A stretch of 64,000 bases of DNA from Herminiimonas contaminans (GCF_015645465.1 NZ_JADOEL010000003.1:248001-312000); one strand, 5' to 3'. Positions 48,614 through 56,493 are shown, counted from the stretch's first letter. Program-made: numbers and translations. Notes: generated by a model from the letters alone, not told the origin.

Positions 48614-49231
48614 ATGAAGAAGTCGTTTTACGAAACTGCGTTCGGTATTGGCATAGCAGCAGCCCTTTTTGTTTCCGGTGTCGTCTGCGCATACATATTC
48701 CGCGCACCAGTTCCTACCGACTGGTGGTCGCCTGTTGCTGCGCTTTCCACCACTGGCGCAGTTTTTGTGGCGTTGTGGACTACGAATCGACAAAGTGCCG
48801 ACACGATCAAAAGAGAAGTAGATGCCGACGCGGCAATCTTGCTGGGCTTTCAGCAACTGTCGAAGGAACTGACTAGGGCCTGCTTTTTGGCTGGCTATCA
48901 GACCGATTCGGAAGAGAACGAGACTCTCTATGCAGACATTTCTGCAGAATTCGCTGAGATTGCAAAAATGCTGTCTGATTTGCCTATGGAGATACTGGCA
49001 AAACACGGGCAGATTCCCCGATGCATGCACTTGCGTCGGATCGCAAATGAGAGTTGCCTCTTGTGGAAAGGCGTGACAAAACGTGATGGTTCGTTCTATA
49101 TGAATAATCGAACAAAGCTCACTGATCTCGAGCGCCGGGCGCGCAAAGAGAATATTGCGATTGCTGAGTATCTTGAAAAACTGTCCCCGACTCTTTATCA
49201 GCGGCATAAAGATTTGATTGAGAAAATGTAG
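48614..49231 (+). CDS. Phage membrane protein with helical cytoplasmic tail
   Basis: The 205-aa product has two N-terminal membrane helices (about 8-30 and 40-58) and then about 145 residues of charged, helical sequence. GGGAGAG lies before the ATG. It runs rightward, opposite to the arm, and its start is only 32 bp from the methyltransferase start. No family is recognised. Two helices plus a soluble tail is a layout seen in phage exclusion and defence proteins, but there is no motif to support that. Confidence 0.65.
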   Translation: MKKSFYETAFGIGIAAALFVSGVVCAYIFRAPVPTDWWSPVAALSTTGAVFVALWTTNRQSADTIKREVDADAAILLGFQQLSKELTRACFLAGYQTDSEENETLYADISAEFAEIAKMLSDLPMEILAKHGQIPRCMHLRRIANESCLLWKGVTKRDGSFYMNNRTKLTDLERRARKENIAIAEYLEKLSPTLYQRHKDLIEKM

Positions 49232-49233
49232 TT

Positions 49234-49374
49234 TCACGCTGATTCCTTCTGCTGTTGCTCACTCAATTGGCGCTTGAGTTCCACAATCTCGGCCTTCAGG
49301 CGGTCTATCTCTGGCTGTCTAAAGGCTTTGCCTTCTTCGTACGCCTGGCGAATTTTTCGGGCTTCGGTTGTCAT
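49234..49374 (-). CDS. Short coiled-coil phage protein
   Basis: A 46-aa frame (MTTEARKIRQAYEEGKAFRQ...) whose second half, EIDRLKAEIVELKRQLSEQQ, has clear coiled-coil heptads. It ends 2 nt from the stop of the facing membrane protein gene. The ribosome site is weak (GAG). Codon use and heptads make it likely real. Confidence 0.55.
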   Translation of the reverse strand: MTTEARKIRQAYEEGKAFRQPEIDRLKAEIVELKRQLSEQQQKESA

Positions 49375-49916
49375 TGTCTCAAGCGGCTGTTGTAGGGTTG
49401 CCGGTTACGTCTCCGGCGCGGGCTTTCACCGCCGTGTTGCACTCCAATGCATGGCTTTGCTTTTACGCGGAACTGTGTTGCTCCATGCTTACCCGCGTGT
49501 TGGTGGCCGGTACTGACTTCTTCCGGCCTGCTGGTAACACATGCTTGAGTTCTTGAACCCGCTACACTTTGCGGCGGCTGGACTATCCAGTTACAAGCAT
49601 TCGCGCATCAGCCTGCGCATTCACCAACACAGAAACGGTCTCGACATGCAGGTGCGCGTCACCCATCAAGACCTTGCTACGCGCTTCTGTTTTGGTGCTG
49701 GCCTTTAACGTCGCCAGCGCGGACGGTGCAGGGTTTAGCTATCACCAATCCCCGGATGTCCAGCCCTGCAAAGCTCTCCGGTTAAGCCATCCTCATTGGC
49801 TCCCTGTTGGCATGGATGACCTACCAACAGTTCAACGCCCTCTGGGGTATTCTTGCCGTCTGGATCACCGCCCGGCCACGGAATATGAAGAGACCCCGGT
49901 CCAGTGGGGAATTTTG
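49375..49916. other. Poorly coding stretch in the leftward arm
   Basis: Apart from a frameshifted small gene (49583-49745), no frame has a start, ribosome site and coding character. A hairpin at 49497-49540 (GGCCGG/CCGGCC inner, GTGTT/AACAC outer stem) lacks a T-run. It may hold a decayed gene or an untranslated RNA. Confidence 0.4.
49583..49745 (-). pseudogene. Frameshifted 53-codon phage gene
   Basis: A GTG at 49745 with GGGG upstream starts MIAKP, then the frame is lost at a CCC run (49731-49733). Removing one C gives an uninterrupted 53-aa protein, continuing PAPSALATLKASTKTEARSK and ending ARMLVTG. The downstream part alone could start at an ATG at 49666 (27 aa). Either a real +1 frameshift or a sequencing error. 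Confidence 0.5.
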
Positions 49917-50501
49917 TTACTCGACCGGTGCAGGCTTTCCGCTGAACTCCGCTTCAGCTTCGGCGCGGGTGGTTTTCTTGCTGCTCTTCGCACCTTTCAA
50001 CAGGTCGTCTTGTTCCTGCGGCTTCGGTGGTTCGATAACCAGGTCGATGTTTTGCTGGATGCGATCACACAACAGGCCGACGTGCGCGGTTTCCGGATGG
50101 ACGATGGCACGGAACATGACCAGGACTGTGCCGCCGTTCTGTGGCATGAAGCTGAACTTGTCCAGCTTGGTATCGGACAAGGTGATGTTGCTTTCACCGC
50201 CGAGGCCGTAATCAATCACCAGCTTGTTGCCGGTGGTTTCATAGTCCCATTTGAAACCGGACATTTTCGGAAAGCGTGGCGATGTGGCTGCGTCTGGATC
50301 CGCTTGCTCGGCCAGGTCAGGGTCGTCCGGCTTTTTGTAGAGCAGAGCGGCCAGATCCGGGTCGAAGTGGGCCAGCACGGAAGCTGGACATTGCGCTTCA
50401 AACTTGAGGTCAAATGCGGCTTTGCGTTCCTCGCCGTGAATCTCTGCGCGCGGATTGACCGACGCGAGTTTTACTTGCTGGTTGATTTTAAAAGGTTGCA
50501 T
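49917..50501 (-). CDS. Hypothetical protein of the phage recombination cassette
   Basis: The 194-aa soluble product (MQPFKINQQVKLASVNPRAE...) has beta-rich segments (HVGLLCDRIQQNIDLVIEPP) and a charged Lys/Glu-rich tail. It lies just downstream of the YqaJ-type nuclease and RecT genes, in the position where phages often carry single-strand-binding or accessory recombination genes. No motif proves that. It overlaps the 77-aa gene by 14 nt. Confidence 0.7.
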   Translation of the reverse strand: MQPFKINQQVKLASVNPRAEIHGEERKAAFDLKFEAQCPASVLAHFDPDLAALLYKKPDDPDLAEQADPDAATSPRFPKMSGFKWDYETTGNKLVIDYGLGGESNITLSDTKLDKFSFMPQNGGTVLVMFRAIVHPETAHVGLLCDRIQQNIDLVIEPPKPQEQDDLLKGAKSSKKTTRAEAEAEFSGKPAPVE

Positions 50502-50721
50502 CTTTGGTTTCCTTATCGGTCAGGTAGTTGGTGTACGGCAGGCGAATCATTTGGTGGAACAGGTGTTCTGCTACTTTGCTGGTGTCGATTTCTCGGCGGG
50601 ATTGCACGTCGCACATGGCTCTGACGGCGCGAACTGCAGTGCGCTCGTCAGATACCCCCAGAAACTGTTGGAATGCAACTTCCTTGCAGCGGAGGGCAAG
50701 CCATGTGCTTATGCGCTTCAT
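50488..50721 (-). CDS. Small hypothetical phage protein
   Basis: The 77-aa product starts at the ATG immediately overlapping the stop of the nuclease gene. It is basic and helical (MKRISTWLALRCKEVAFQQF...). Not recognised. Tight packing supports it as a real gene of the leftward operon. Confidence 0.6.
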   Translation of the reverse strand: MKRISTWLALRCKEVAFQQFLGVSDERTAVRAVRAMCDVQSRREIDTSKVAEHLFHQMIRLPYTNYLTDKETKDATF

Positions 50722-52370
50722 TAGGCGGCGATCTCGAAACGGAACTCGCTGGCAACCGCTGAAATGTGTTTGCTGATCGCCAGGCAGATGCTGCCGAAGT
50801 CGTCTTCGTGGTACAGCTTTGCGCCTTTCTCGATCGTGGCTGTAAAGCCCAGCCCGGCCAGAAATTCGGCATTGACGGTGAAGCCGAGGCGTTCACAGAT
50901 CTGGCCGAGGCGCAGAGTCGGTGGGGTGGCTATCGCTGTGGCTTGTGTCGGCTGTTTCACAGGCTCCGACTTGACCGCAGCGGAAACCGGTACCGGCGTG
51001 GCCACTGGTTCTGGTTGCGCCGCAGCTGCTTTGGCCTCTGCCTTGACACGTTCTTCTTCCGCAATGCGTTCACGTTCAGCAGCAAGGCGCTTTTCTTCGG
51101 CTTGTTTGTGTTCGCTGATACGGGCAGTGATTACCGCCTGGCAGTCATCTGCAGCCTTCAGCACCAGCTGGGCGGTATCGGAAAACAGGAATGCATAGTC
51201 CTTGGCCTGGTCGCGCAACGCTTTCAGGTTGATTTCGATCTTGTCTGCAGTGGCGTTGGCTTCGATCTTGGCTGTCGCAAGTGTGGTGCTGACGGCATCG
51301 CGCAGGCTGGTGACGGTTTTCTTGCCGCGCATAGCGCCAGCAAAGTCTGCCTGTACCGTGGGCATGTAAGGCTTACCCAGGCGGTCATTCAGGTGCGCAA
51401 TATGGTCGCGCAAGGCATTCACACCTTCGTTATAGATGTCGGTGCGTACCTGTTCCTTACGGGCTTTGACCAGCTTGTCCAGTTCAAGACGCGTGTTGCG
51501 TGCTTCGGCGGTGATGTCGTCGATCGCCTTGAACAGCACATCAATCGATTCCGTTTGGCTCAGTGCGTGCGCCTTGGCAGCTTTCAGACGGTCTTCGACA
51601 TCGCCGCACCATTTGACGGTTTTCTCAGCATCGGCAAAGTCCTGATCTGTTTTCAGGTCGCGATTGATACCGGCGAACACTTCCAGCGCGTGTTCCTTGA
51701 ACTGCGCCAGGTTACTGGCGGTGACCATGCCGGTAACTTCGATGCGCAGGGACGGCAGCGATTCAGGTGTGCGGCCTACAGATTCGGCTTTCACATCTGG
51801 CGGCGTGTATGTTTCAAGGTCTTTTTCGAATTGCTCCCAGCCTGTGCGGATTCGTTCGAACCAATCAGGCGACGGCTCAACTGCTGTCAAAGCGCATTTA
51901 TCTGGTGTGCCATCCGACACGACAAAGAACACTTTTGTGCAGCCGGTGACCATCATGATTTGCTGGCACTGCGGCATGTATTCGTCTGGCACGATTCCAC
52001 GTGTTACAGAGTCGCCCAGTTCTTCATTCCATAACTTGTGCTCAAATGCGATGTCTTCGCCCATCGTCAGGCCGTCACACGATGCCGATAAGATGCCTTC
52101 CGAGCAAGTGACTGGGAACAGATCTTCACCGAGCAAAGATTCAACGTGCGGACGTGCGGCGGCTTCGACTTCGTGGCCTTTGTCCAGAATTCTTTCCTGA
52201 ACAAATTTGCTGAATTCCTTTGCATTGCCTGTCCACTTCATGTGCAGCAGTTCCGAACGTTTCACCTTTGGCGACAGGCCGAGCATGGCAGCGGCTTCAC
52301 TGGCACCAAAGTGATTCAGTCGGAATTCGTCCCACTCTTGGGAGCCTTGTACGAGGTCGTGCGTGATCAT
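50721..52370 (-). CDS. YqaJ-type viral recombinase nuclease with long C-terminal extension
   Basis: The 549-aa product opens with a YqaJ/lambda-exonuclease-like domain (about 1-200): QGSQEWDEFRLNHFGASEAA, an Asp in SASCDGLTM and the E-x-K in AFEHKLW. It should make 3' overhangs for RecT. Residues about 200-400 form helical coiled-coil sequence, then an Ala/Glu/Lys stalk (EEERVKAEAKAAAAQPEP) and a small C-terminal domain (LGQICERLGFTVNAEFLAGL). This is more than twice the length of a plain exonuclease. RecT lies 4 nt upstream. Confidence 0.85.
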   Translation of the reverse strand: MITHDLVQGSQEWDEFRLNHFGASEAAAMLGLSPKVKRSELLHMKWTGNAKEFSKFVQERILDKGHEVEAAARPHVESLLGEDLFPVTCSEGILSASCDGLTMGEDIAFEHKLWNEELGDSVTRGIVPDEYMPQCQQIMMVTGCTKVFFVVSDGTPDKCALTAVEPSPDWFERIRTGWEQFEKDLETYTPPDVKAESVGRTPESLPSLRIEVTGMVTASNLAQFKEHALEVFAGINRDLKTDQDFADAEKTVKWCGDVEDRLKAAKAHALSQTESIDVLFKAIDDITAEARNTRLELDKLVKARKEQVRTDIYNEGVNALRDHIAHLNDRLGKPYMPTVQADFAGAMRGKKTVTSLRDAVSTTLATAKIEANATADKIEINLKALRDQAKDYAFLFSDTAQLVLKAADDCQAVITARISEHKQAEEKRLAAERERIAEEERVKAEAKAAAAQPEPVATPVPVSAAVKSEPVKQPTQATAIATPPTLRLGQICERLGFTVNAEFLAGLGFTATIEKGAKLYHEDDFGSICLAISKHISAVASEFRFEIAA

Positions 52371-52374
52371 GGGT

Positions 52375-53337
52375 TTAGCCTTTCGTGAGTCGTTCGAGGT
52401 TTGCTTTATAGACTTCGGTCAGAAATTTGACGTCGTCAGGGTCGTTAATGCCGCGGATCTGGTCAGCCAGCGCATGCAGGTCATCTTCGTTTTCCGCGTT
52501 ATCCATCTGGGCTTCCAGTGGATGCTTTTCATGCGTTTGCTCGGCTTCGTTCTCAATGACAGTGGCTGGCTTGATGTTGAGAATCTGCCGCTTTTGGTCG
52601 TCCGACAGAGTCGCTTTGCTCTGGACGGTTGCGATGATCTGGTCGGGCGTTTTCTTGCCATCGGTGATCAGCTTCGTCCAAGCCGGGAGATTCTTTGCAA
52701 ACTGGTCGGCTGCATAGGCTGGCCGCTCCGTGCGTGCCGCGCTAACTTCCTGAGCGGTACCCATTTCACGCGTGACCGGGCCAGCGTCGACCAGCTCATC
52801 GTCGGTATAGACCCCGAGGATTGCACCAGGGCAGTACAGGCGCGCCCAGTTCTTGACCTGCAGATAACCCAACTGCTGTTTAGGATTTGATTTCCACAGC
52901 GGTGAGTTTTGGGTTGTAACGTCGATTTTTCTCAGCCATTCGCCCCAGGTGACTTCGGTGTTACCGTGAAGGACGGCACCGACGCGGCATTCCAGGTTAT
53001 TGGCTTCGCCCTTGTATTCGTACTGAAAGGCTCCTTTGATCGCGCCGGAGGATTGAATAACCGCATTCACCAGCTGCGCTTCGTAGCCCAGCACTCCATT
53101 AACCAAGTGCGTTTTCTGCGCGACGGCAAAAGGATTCATGCCCCATTGCGCGGCCTGCATCGAGATTGCCAGGCAGTCGGCTGGCTTACCTTGCAGGTGC
53201 TTAGGGACGGTGACGGCAGATTTAGCCATCATTTCCGAGAACGAAACCAGCGCGCGCATATGCTCTGGATTCATCATCATTGCCGCTGAAGCAACGGCAA
53301 TCGGGTTTTCTTGAGTGGTGGTAGTAAGTTGACTCAT
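52375..53337 (-). CDS. recT: RecT family single-strand annealing protein
   Basis: The 320-aa product has the RecT core: FAVAQKTHLVNGVLGYEAQL, VNAVIQSSGAI and SPLWKSNPKQQLGYLQVKNW, then ARLYCPGAILGVYTDDE. It pairs with the YqaJ nuclease as a Red-like system. The C-terminal third is helical and acidic. The ATG at 53337 overlaps the upstream gene by 4 nt; the frame from 53415 is rejected. Confidence 0.92.
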   Translation of the reverse strand: MSQLTTTTQENPIAVASAAMMMNPEHMRALVSFSEMMAKSAVTVPKHLQGKPADCLAISMQAAQWGMNPFAVAQKTHLVNGVLGYEAQLVNAVIQSSGAIKGAFQYEYKGEANNLECRVGAVLHGNTEVTWGEWLRKIDVTTQNSPLWKSNPKQQLGYLQVKNWARLYCPGAILGVYTDDELVDAGPVTREMGTAQEVSAARTERPAYAADQFAKNLPAWTKLITDGKKTPDQIIATVQSKATLSDDQKRQILNIKPATVIENEAEQTHEKHPLEAQMDNAENEDDLHALADQIRGINDPDDVKFLTEVYKANLERLTKG

Positions 53338-53534
53338 TGCTTTTTGCTCCAGTTGTTGACGATGTTTTGAACGGAAGCCAGCTTTTCCTGCTGCTGGCAG
53401 TGTTTGCAGTTGCACGTTTGCGAGATACGCAGCCGTGCGGCCGATGCCGTCTGACGCGCAAGCTCGAGCGGACTCAGCGGCGGGAAGCCGAATTGATTGC
53501 GGCTGATCTCGGACATGGTTCGGGTGGTTTTCAT
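53334..53534 (-). CDS. Small phage protein with CxCxxC motif
   Basis: The 66-aa product has CNCKHC near residue 42, possibly metal-binding, and a helical N-terminal half (SPLELARQTASAARLRIS). TGAGG precedes the ATG. ATGA overlap with recT. Not recognised. Confidence 0.65.
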   Translation of the reverse strand: MKTTRTMSEISRNQFGFPPLSPLELARQTASAARLRISQTCNCKHCQQQEKLASVQNIVNNWSKKQ

Positions 53535-53541
53535 GCTGGCC

Positions 53542-53631
53542 TCAGAAGGTAGAAGAAATGAGCAGCAGCACCAGCAGGCCGGCGAGCGGAATCCACTGGT
53601 GACGATCGAGCAGGGCGGTTAGGCGGGTCAT
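53542..53631 (-). CDS. 29-residue membrane peptide
   Basis: The product MTRLTALLDRHQWIPLAGLL plus nine more residues is one membrane helix with a short N-terminal cytoplasmic part. Its ATG overlaps the upstream stop (ATGA) and it ends 7 nt before the next start, which supports translation. Function unknown. Confidence 0.5.
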   Translation of the reverse strand: MTRLTALLDRHQWIPLAGLLVLLLISSTF

Positions 53632-54119
53632 TGGGCACCATGATTGGTAAGTGCCGCTTGGCTGTAAGTACGTGCCCAGAGAATCCGGCGTTGAACCAGA
53701 TCCTTGAGGCGTTCGTCCTGAGACTCGGCAAGTACGTCAACAAGTCCTTCGATATACGCCGCTTCGAAACACATATCGGCTTGCCGGTGCTGCTCGACCA
53801 AGTTTGCGATCTGGTCTTCCAGCGTGGCAATGCGCGCCTGCTCACCGTAATGCGCGAGAGTTTGCGATTTTGCGCAAGTTGCGGCGCGCGCTTCCAGCAT
53901 GGCGTCGGCGATCTCGAAGCAGAGTTTTGCCGTGAGTTGGGCGTTTGGCGTTTCACCACCGACGAACGAAGCCAGCCAGCCTTGCAGCGCGCTCTGCGCA
54001 AACGTATCCCGCAGCTGCACGCGCTCCAGTTCGATCAGTTCCTCGATCTCGGCAGCGGCCTGCGCCTGGGTCAGGCTCCCGTGTTTCAGGGACATCAGGA
54101 TGTTCAGGACGGCGCTCAT
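53628..54119 (-). CDS. Helical phage protein of unknown function
   Basis: The 163-aa product is largely helical, with a central coiled-coil candidate (ARIATLEDQIANLVEQHRQA). The ATG at 54119 (MSAVLNILMSLKHG) overlaps the upstream stop by 4 nt; the frame from 54245 would overlap the upstream gene. Not recognised. Confidence 0.65.
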   Translation of the reverse strand: MSAVLNILMSLKHGSLTQAQAAAEIEELIELERVQLRDTFAQSALQGWLASFVGGETPNAQLTAKLCFEIADAMLEARAATCAKSQTLAHYGEQARIATLEDQIANLVEQHRQADMCFEAAYIEGLVDVLAESQDERLKDLVQRRILWARTYSQAALTNHGAQ

Positions 54120-54514
54120 GCTGTACCGCCTTTCAGTTCTGACGGGTACCAGCCAAAGCGCATCGCGGTGTACGTCGCGTTCTTCGCCCACTGCCAGAAG
54201 ACTGGGCCAATGGTGTCGCCAACCGATGCGACGTCCTTGACCCATTGCTGCGCCACAGCCACGTGCATCGCGTATTCAGTCGAAGCCGAGCGCGGCAGGG
54301 CACCCAGATTGTTTTCGAGGAAGATGTCTTTATTAGGGGCTGCTACCAGTTCAGCGATGAAGCGCTCGACCTGCTGATCCGCTGCGTAAGTAGTAGGGAA
54401 ACGGCTGGTGTGCGTTTCTTTGTCGAATTCGATTTCGTCCTTGCGGAAGAAGATCGCTGCGTCGCCTGGTTCCTGGCGGTCGTACTTGCTTTGTTCGGTG
54501 GCTAGTGCGCTCAT
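54116..54514 (-). CDS. First gene of the phage leftward operon, unknown function
   Basis: The 132-aa product (MSALATEQSKYDRQEPGDAA...) is soluble and unrecognised. Its ATG has AAGGG upstream and lies about 35 nt downstream of the promoter/operator cluster, making it the first gene expressed on induction of the leftward arm. Confidence 0.65.
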   Translation of the reverse strand: MSALATEQSKYDRQEPGDAAIFFRKDEIEFDKETHTSRFPTTYAADQQVERFIAELVAAPNKDIFLENNLGALPRSASTEYAMHVAVAQQWVKDVASVGDTIGPVFWQWAKNATYTAMRFGWYPSELKGGTA

Positions 54515-54530
54515 GGTTGCCCTTATTTAT

Positions 54531-54589
54531 TAGCAATGCTATGAACATAATTATTAGCTACGCTTTTTAATAAGTCAAGAGCAATGCTA
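54531..54589. promoter_or_regulatory. Leftward phage operator cluster (OL-like)
   Basis: Three dyads at exact 24-bp spacing: TAGCAATGCTA (54531-54541), a weaker TAGCTACGCTT (54555-54565) and GAGCAATGCTA (54579-54589). They surround the leftward promoter. The same dyad occurs at 56471-56506 beside the repressor gene. Confidence 0.75.
54550..54578 (-). promoter_or_regulatory. Leftward early promoter (PL-like)
   Basis: On the leftward strand TTGACT (54578-54573), a 17-bp spacer and AATAAT (54555-54550) make a strong sigma-70 match. It is overlapped by the operator dyads. Confidence 0.75.
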
Positions 54590-54617
54590 ATAAAAAATTC
54601 TAAATAATTTCAAAGGG

Positions 54618-54643
54618 CGAAAAAAAACCCGCCGAAGCGGGTT
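54618..54643 (-). terminator. Terminator of the repressor-lipoprotein operon
   Basis: Read leftward: AACCCGC-TTCG-GCGGGTT followed by a run of T, with a stable TTCG tetraloop. It separates the lysogenic operon from the leftward promoter. Confidence 0.9.
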
Positions 54644-54660
54644 GTTTCTGCAAAGAGCGG

Positions 54661-54849
54661 CTATTTCACGTTCGGCCAGCGCTTATAGGAGAATATCCAA
54701 AACGCGATGATATTCACAAGAGGGACAAGCAATAAAAAAGACCACCATCCAGAATGCCCAGTGCGCGTCAAAATGCGCCAGGTGGGTACGCCGAAAATCA
54801 CAAAATAGATGATTAATACTAGCCAATGCCAAATTGAAAAAGACCCCAT
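54661..54849 (-). CDS. Small phage membrane protein in the repressor operon
   Basis: The 62-aa product has two membrane helices (about 8-26 and 38-55) and a charged end (YKRWPNVK). The ATG at 54849 has GGGGAG 8 nt upstream, so the longer 54891 start is rejected. It lies between the PDZ lipoprotein gene and the operon terminator, and is probably expressed in the lysogen. Confidence 0.7.
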   Translation of the reverse strand: MGSFSIWHWLVLIIYFVIFGVPTWRILTRTGHSGWWSFLLLVPLVNIIAFWIFSYKRWPNVK

Positions 54850-54927
54850 ATTTAACTCTCCCCAAAAAAGATTGATTGTTCTGTGGATCAAGAAGCGGCG
54901 ATGGCACCAATTGCAGACAAGTGGTTT

Positions 54928-55704
54928 TTACTTGAGTGCTACGTTTTTTGTAATGATTTTGCCTTCGCGAAGTAATTCCATTGATATCTTTTCGCCGGTC
55001 TGGGCCCGTGCTATATCCATGAATTGTTGTGCTGAATAGATCGGCGATTGGTTTATTGCGGTGAGAATATCGCCTTTGAAAATGTCGCTATAGAAAGCCG
55101 GTGAATCTTTGACTACCGCCGAAATCATCACGCCTTTATTTGTACCGATTTCACGTCGCATTTCACCTTTGATCTCGTCTACATATATTCCGAGCCGTGG
55201 TGGCTTCGTCTTTGAATAATAAACTGCCAAATGATCGCTACGATCTACCGAGTAAGGGACATATGTCGTCTGGGTACCGTAAGTCGTGGTCTGCGCAACT
55301 CCGCTAAAAGGGCGGCCATAAGAGTTTCCGTTTACATATGTGTTTGATGTCGACGTGGTCGGCGTAACCATGGGCATCGCGCCAGATACAGTATTTGTGT
55401 AGCGCGAATAGAGAAGCACCACCGCAGCATTCACCTTCTTAGCTTGCACTACCGCACCGTTTTCATTCACTTTTCCAGCGTTGAAACTGGATTCGCCAAT
55501 CTTGTCGAAGCCGTTTTCTCTCATCCGGACAAGATCTTCCAAAGGAACGCCTCCTCTTTGGACGACTGGGTCTCCGTTGTACGGCACAAATCGAGGATTA
55601 TTGACAACGCCGACTCCGCCAGTGCTGTCTCTATAGAATTCTGAATAAGGTGCCGCGCAACCAGTAAGAGCCAACGTGAATAACGCGGAAACAAGAATTT
55701 TCAA
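54928..55704 (-). CDS. Phage-borne lipoprotein with C-terminal PDZ domain
   Basis: The 258-aa product has a lipoprotein signal with lipobox LTGC (Cys 16). A variable middle rich in Thr, Ser, Asn and Tyr follows, then a C-terminal PDZ-like domain (KDSPAFYSDIFKGDILTAIN, then EKISMELLREGK). I chose the TTG at 55704 because GGAGGA is well spaced before it and the signal then starts MKILVSALF; the 55737 ATG has no site and overlaps the repressor. It follows the repressor directly and is likely lysogenic-conversion cargo in the envelope. Confidence 0.75.
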   Translation of the reverse strand: MKILVSALFTLALTGCAAPYSEFYRDSTGGVGVVNNPRFVPYNGDPVVQRGGVPLEDLVRMRENGFDKIGESSFNAGKVNENGAVVQAKKVNAAVVLLYSRYTNTVSGAMPMVTPTTSTSNTYVNGNSYGRPFSGVAQTTTYGTQTTYVPYSVDRSDHLAVYYSKTKPPRLGIYVDEIKGEMRREIGTNKGVMISAVVKDSPAFYSDIFKGDILTAINQSPIYSAQQFMDIARAQTGEKISMELLREGKIITKNVALK

Positions 55705-55705
55705 T

Positions 55706-56425
55706 TTACTTCCTCCGGTATTTTTTTCGGTGTTCAACCATCACCCCAATGATGTATAGCGGCTGTGTGTCACTACGTAAAGTTGGGTAATCCTCGTTAA
55801 GCGGAGCCAGTTCAAATATTTCATTGCCAGCAGCATCTATTCCTCGCGGACGGTACTTTTTAAATGTCGCTTCTTGTTCACCATTCTTTGCGGCCACAAA
55901 ATCACCTGGCTGAGGACGCAAATCCGGCTCAATGATCACACGATCGCCGGGGCGGAAATCGGGCAGCATTGAATCGCCGTTGATTTCAAGAGCAAAAGCC
56001 CATTTCGATAAATCGTCGTCAGAGTAAATGATGTCGGTGCCTGCGCCTGGTGGATATGGATCTGAGATCTCTTTTAATGCTCCGGCCTGGATAGCCGAAA
56101 TAACCGGAATTGCTTTGAGTCCTATCGGCGCCGGTTTCACATTCGGCTCATACGACATCGCACTATCAATTTTCTCGGTCAACCTTGGGCTTATGGTTTT
56201 CGGATCGGCTTGAATGACGCGACAGACTGCGAGAAGGGCATCAAGATTTAGCGGTATTACAGCCCTCAAATACTGGCCAACTGCGCCTTGAGTACCTAAC
56301 CCTGCTTCAGCAGCAAGCCAAGTTTGATTTGCGCCTTTGTTTTCACCCTTGAAGGCAAGCCAAGCTGCGCTTAAACGCTCAGCCTCTGCTTTTTCTTCCC
56401 TGCTTAATTGTCGTCTGGTAGCCAT
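55706..56425 (-). CDS. CI-type phage repressor (HTH + S24 peptidase)
   Basis: The 239-aa repressor has an N-terminal helix-turn-helix region (about 30-65; TWLAAEAGLGTQGAVGQYLR) and a LexA/CI-like self-cleaving C-terminus. The cleavage site is Ala114-Gly115 (AIQAGALKE), with Ser152 (NGDSMLPDF) and Lys189 (EATFKKY) as the catalytic pair. It should hold lysogeny and be inactivated by RecA during DNA damage. It diverges from the Cro-like gene across about 97 bp containing operator dyads. Confidence 0.92.
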   Translation of the reverse strand: MATRRQLSREEKAEAERLSAAWLAFKGENKGANQTWLAAEAGLGTQGAVGQYLRAVIPLNLDALLAVCRVIQADPKTISPRLTEKIDSAMSYEPNVKPAPIGLKAIPVISAIQAGALKEISDPYPPGAGTDIIYSDDDLSKWAFALEINGDSMLPDFRPGDRVIIEPDLRPQPGDFVAAKNGEQEATFKKYRPRGIDAAGNEIFELAPLNEDYPTLRSDTQPLYIIGVMVEHRKKYRRK

Positions 56426-56465
56426 ACCGAATTCTATTAGCTTGCCTATTTTATGTTGAAACTAC

Positions 56466-56493
56466 TTGAAAAGCACTGCTTCTAATGTAGAAT
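56466..56493 (+). promoter_or_regulatory. Rightward early promoter (PR-like)
   Basis: TTGAAA (56466-56471), a 16-bp spacer and TAGAAT (56488-56493) lie 30 nt before the Cro-like start. One operator dyad overlaps the -35 end, the other the start point. Confidence 0.7.

Noticed and set aside
49807-49900. Rightward hydrophobic segment (MAWMTYQQFNALWGILAVWI)
   Set aside because: Looks like a membrane helix, but it lacks a ribosome site and its frame runs into antisense of a real gene. A remnant cannot be fully excluded.
49569-50624. Rightward 351-aa frame in the leftward phage arm
   Set aside because: Mostly antisense to the 194-aa gene; the signal-like start is the complement of the frameshifted small gene.
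53531-54001. Leftward 156-aa Arg/Ser-rich frame
   Set aside because: Out of frame with the 163-aa gene and the small membrane peptide, both joined by start-stop overlaps.
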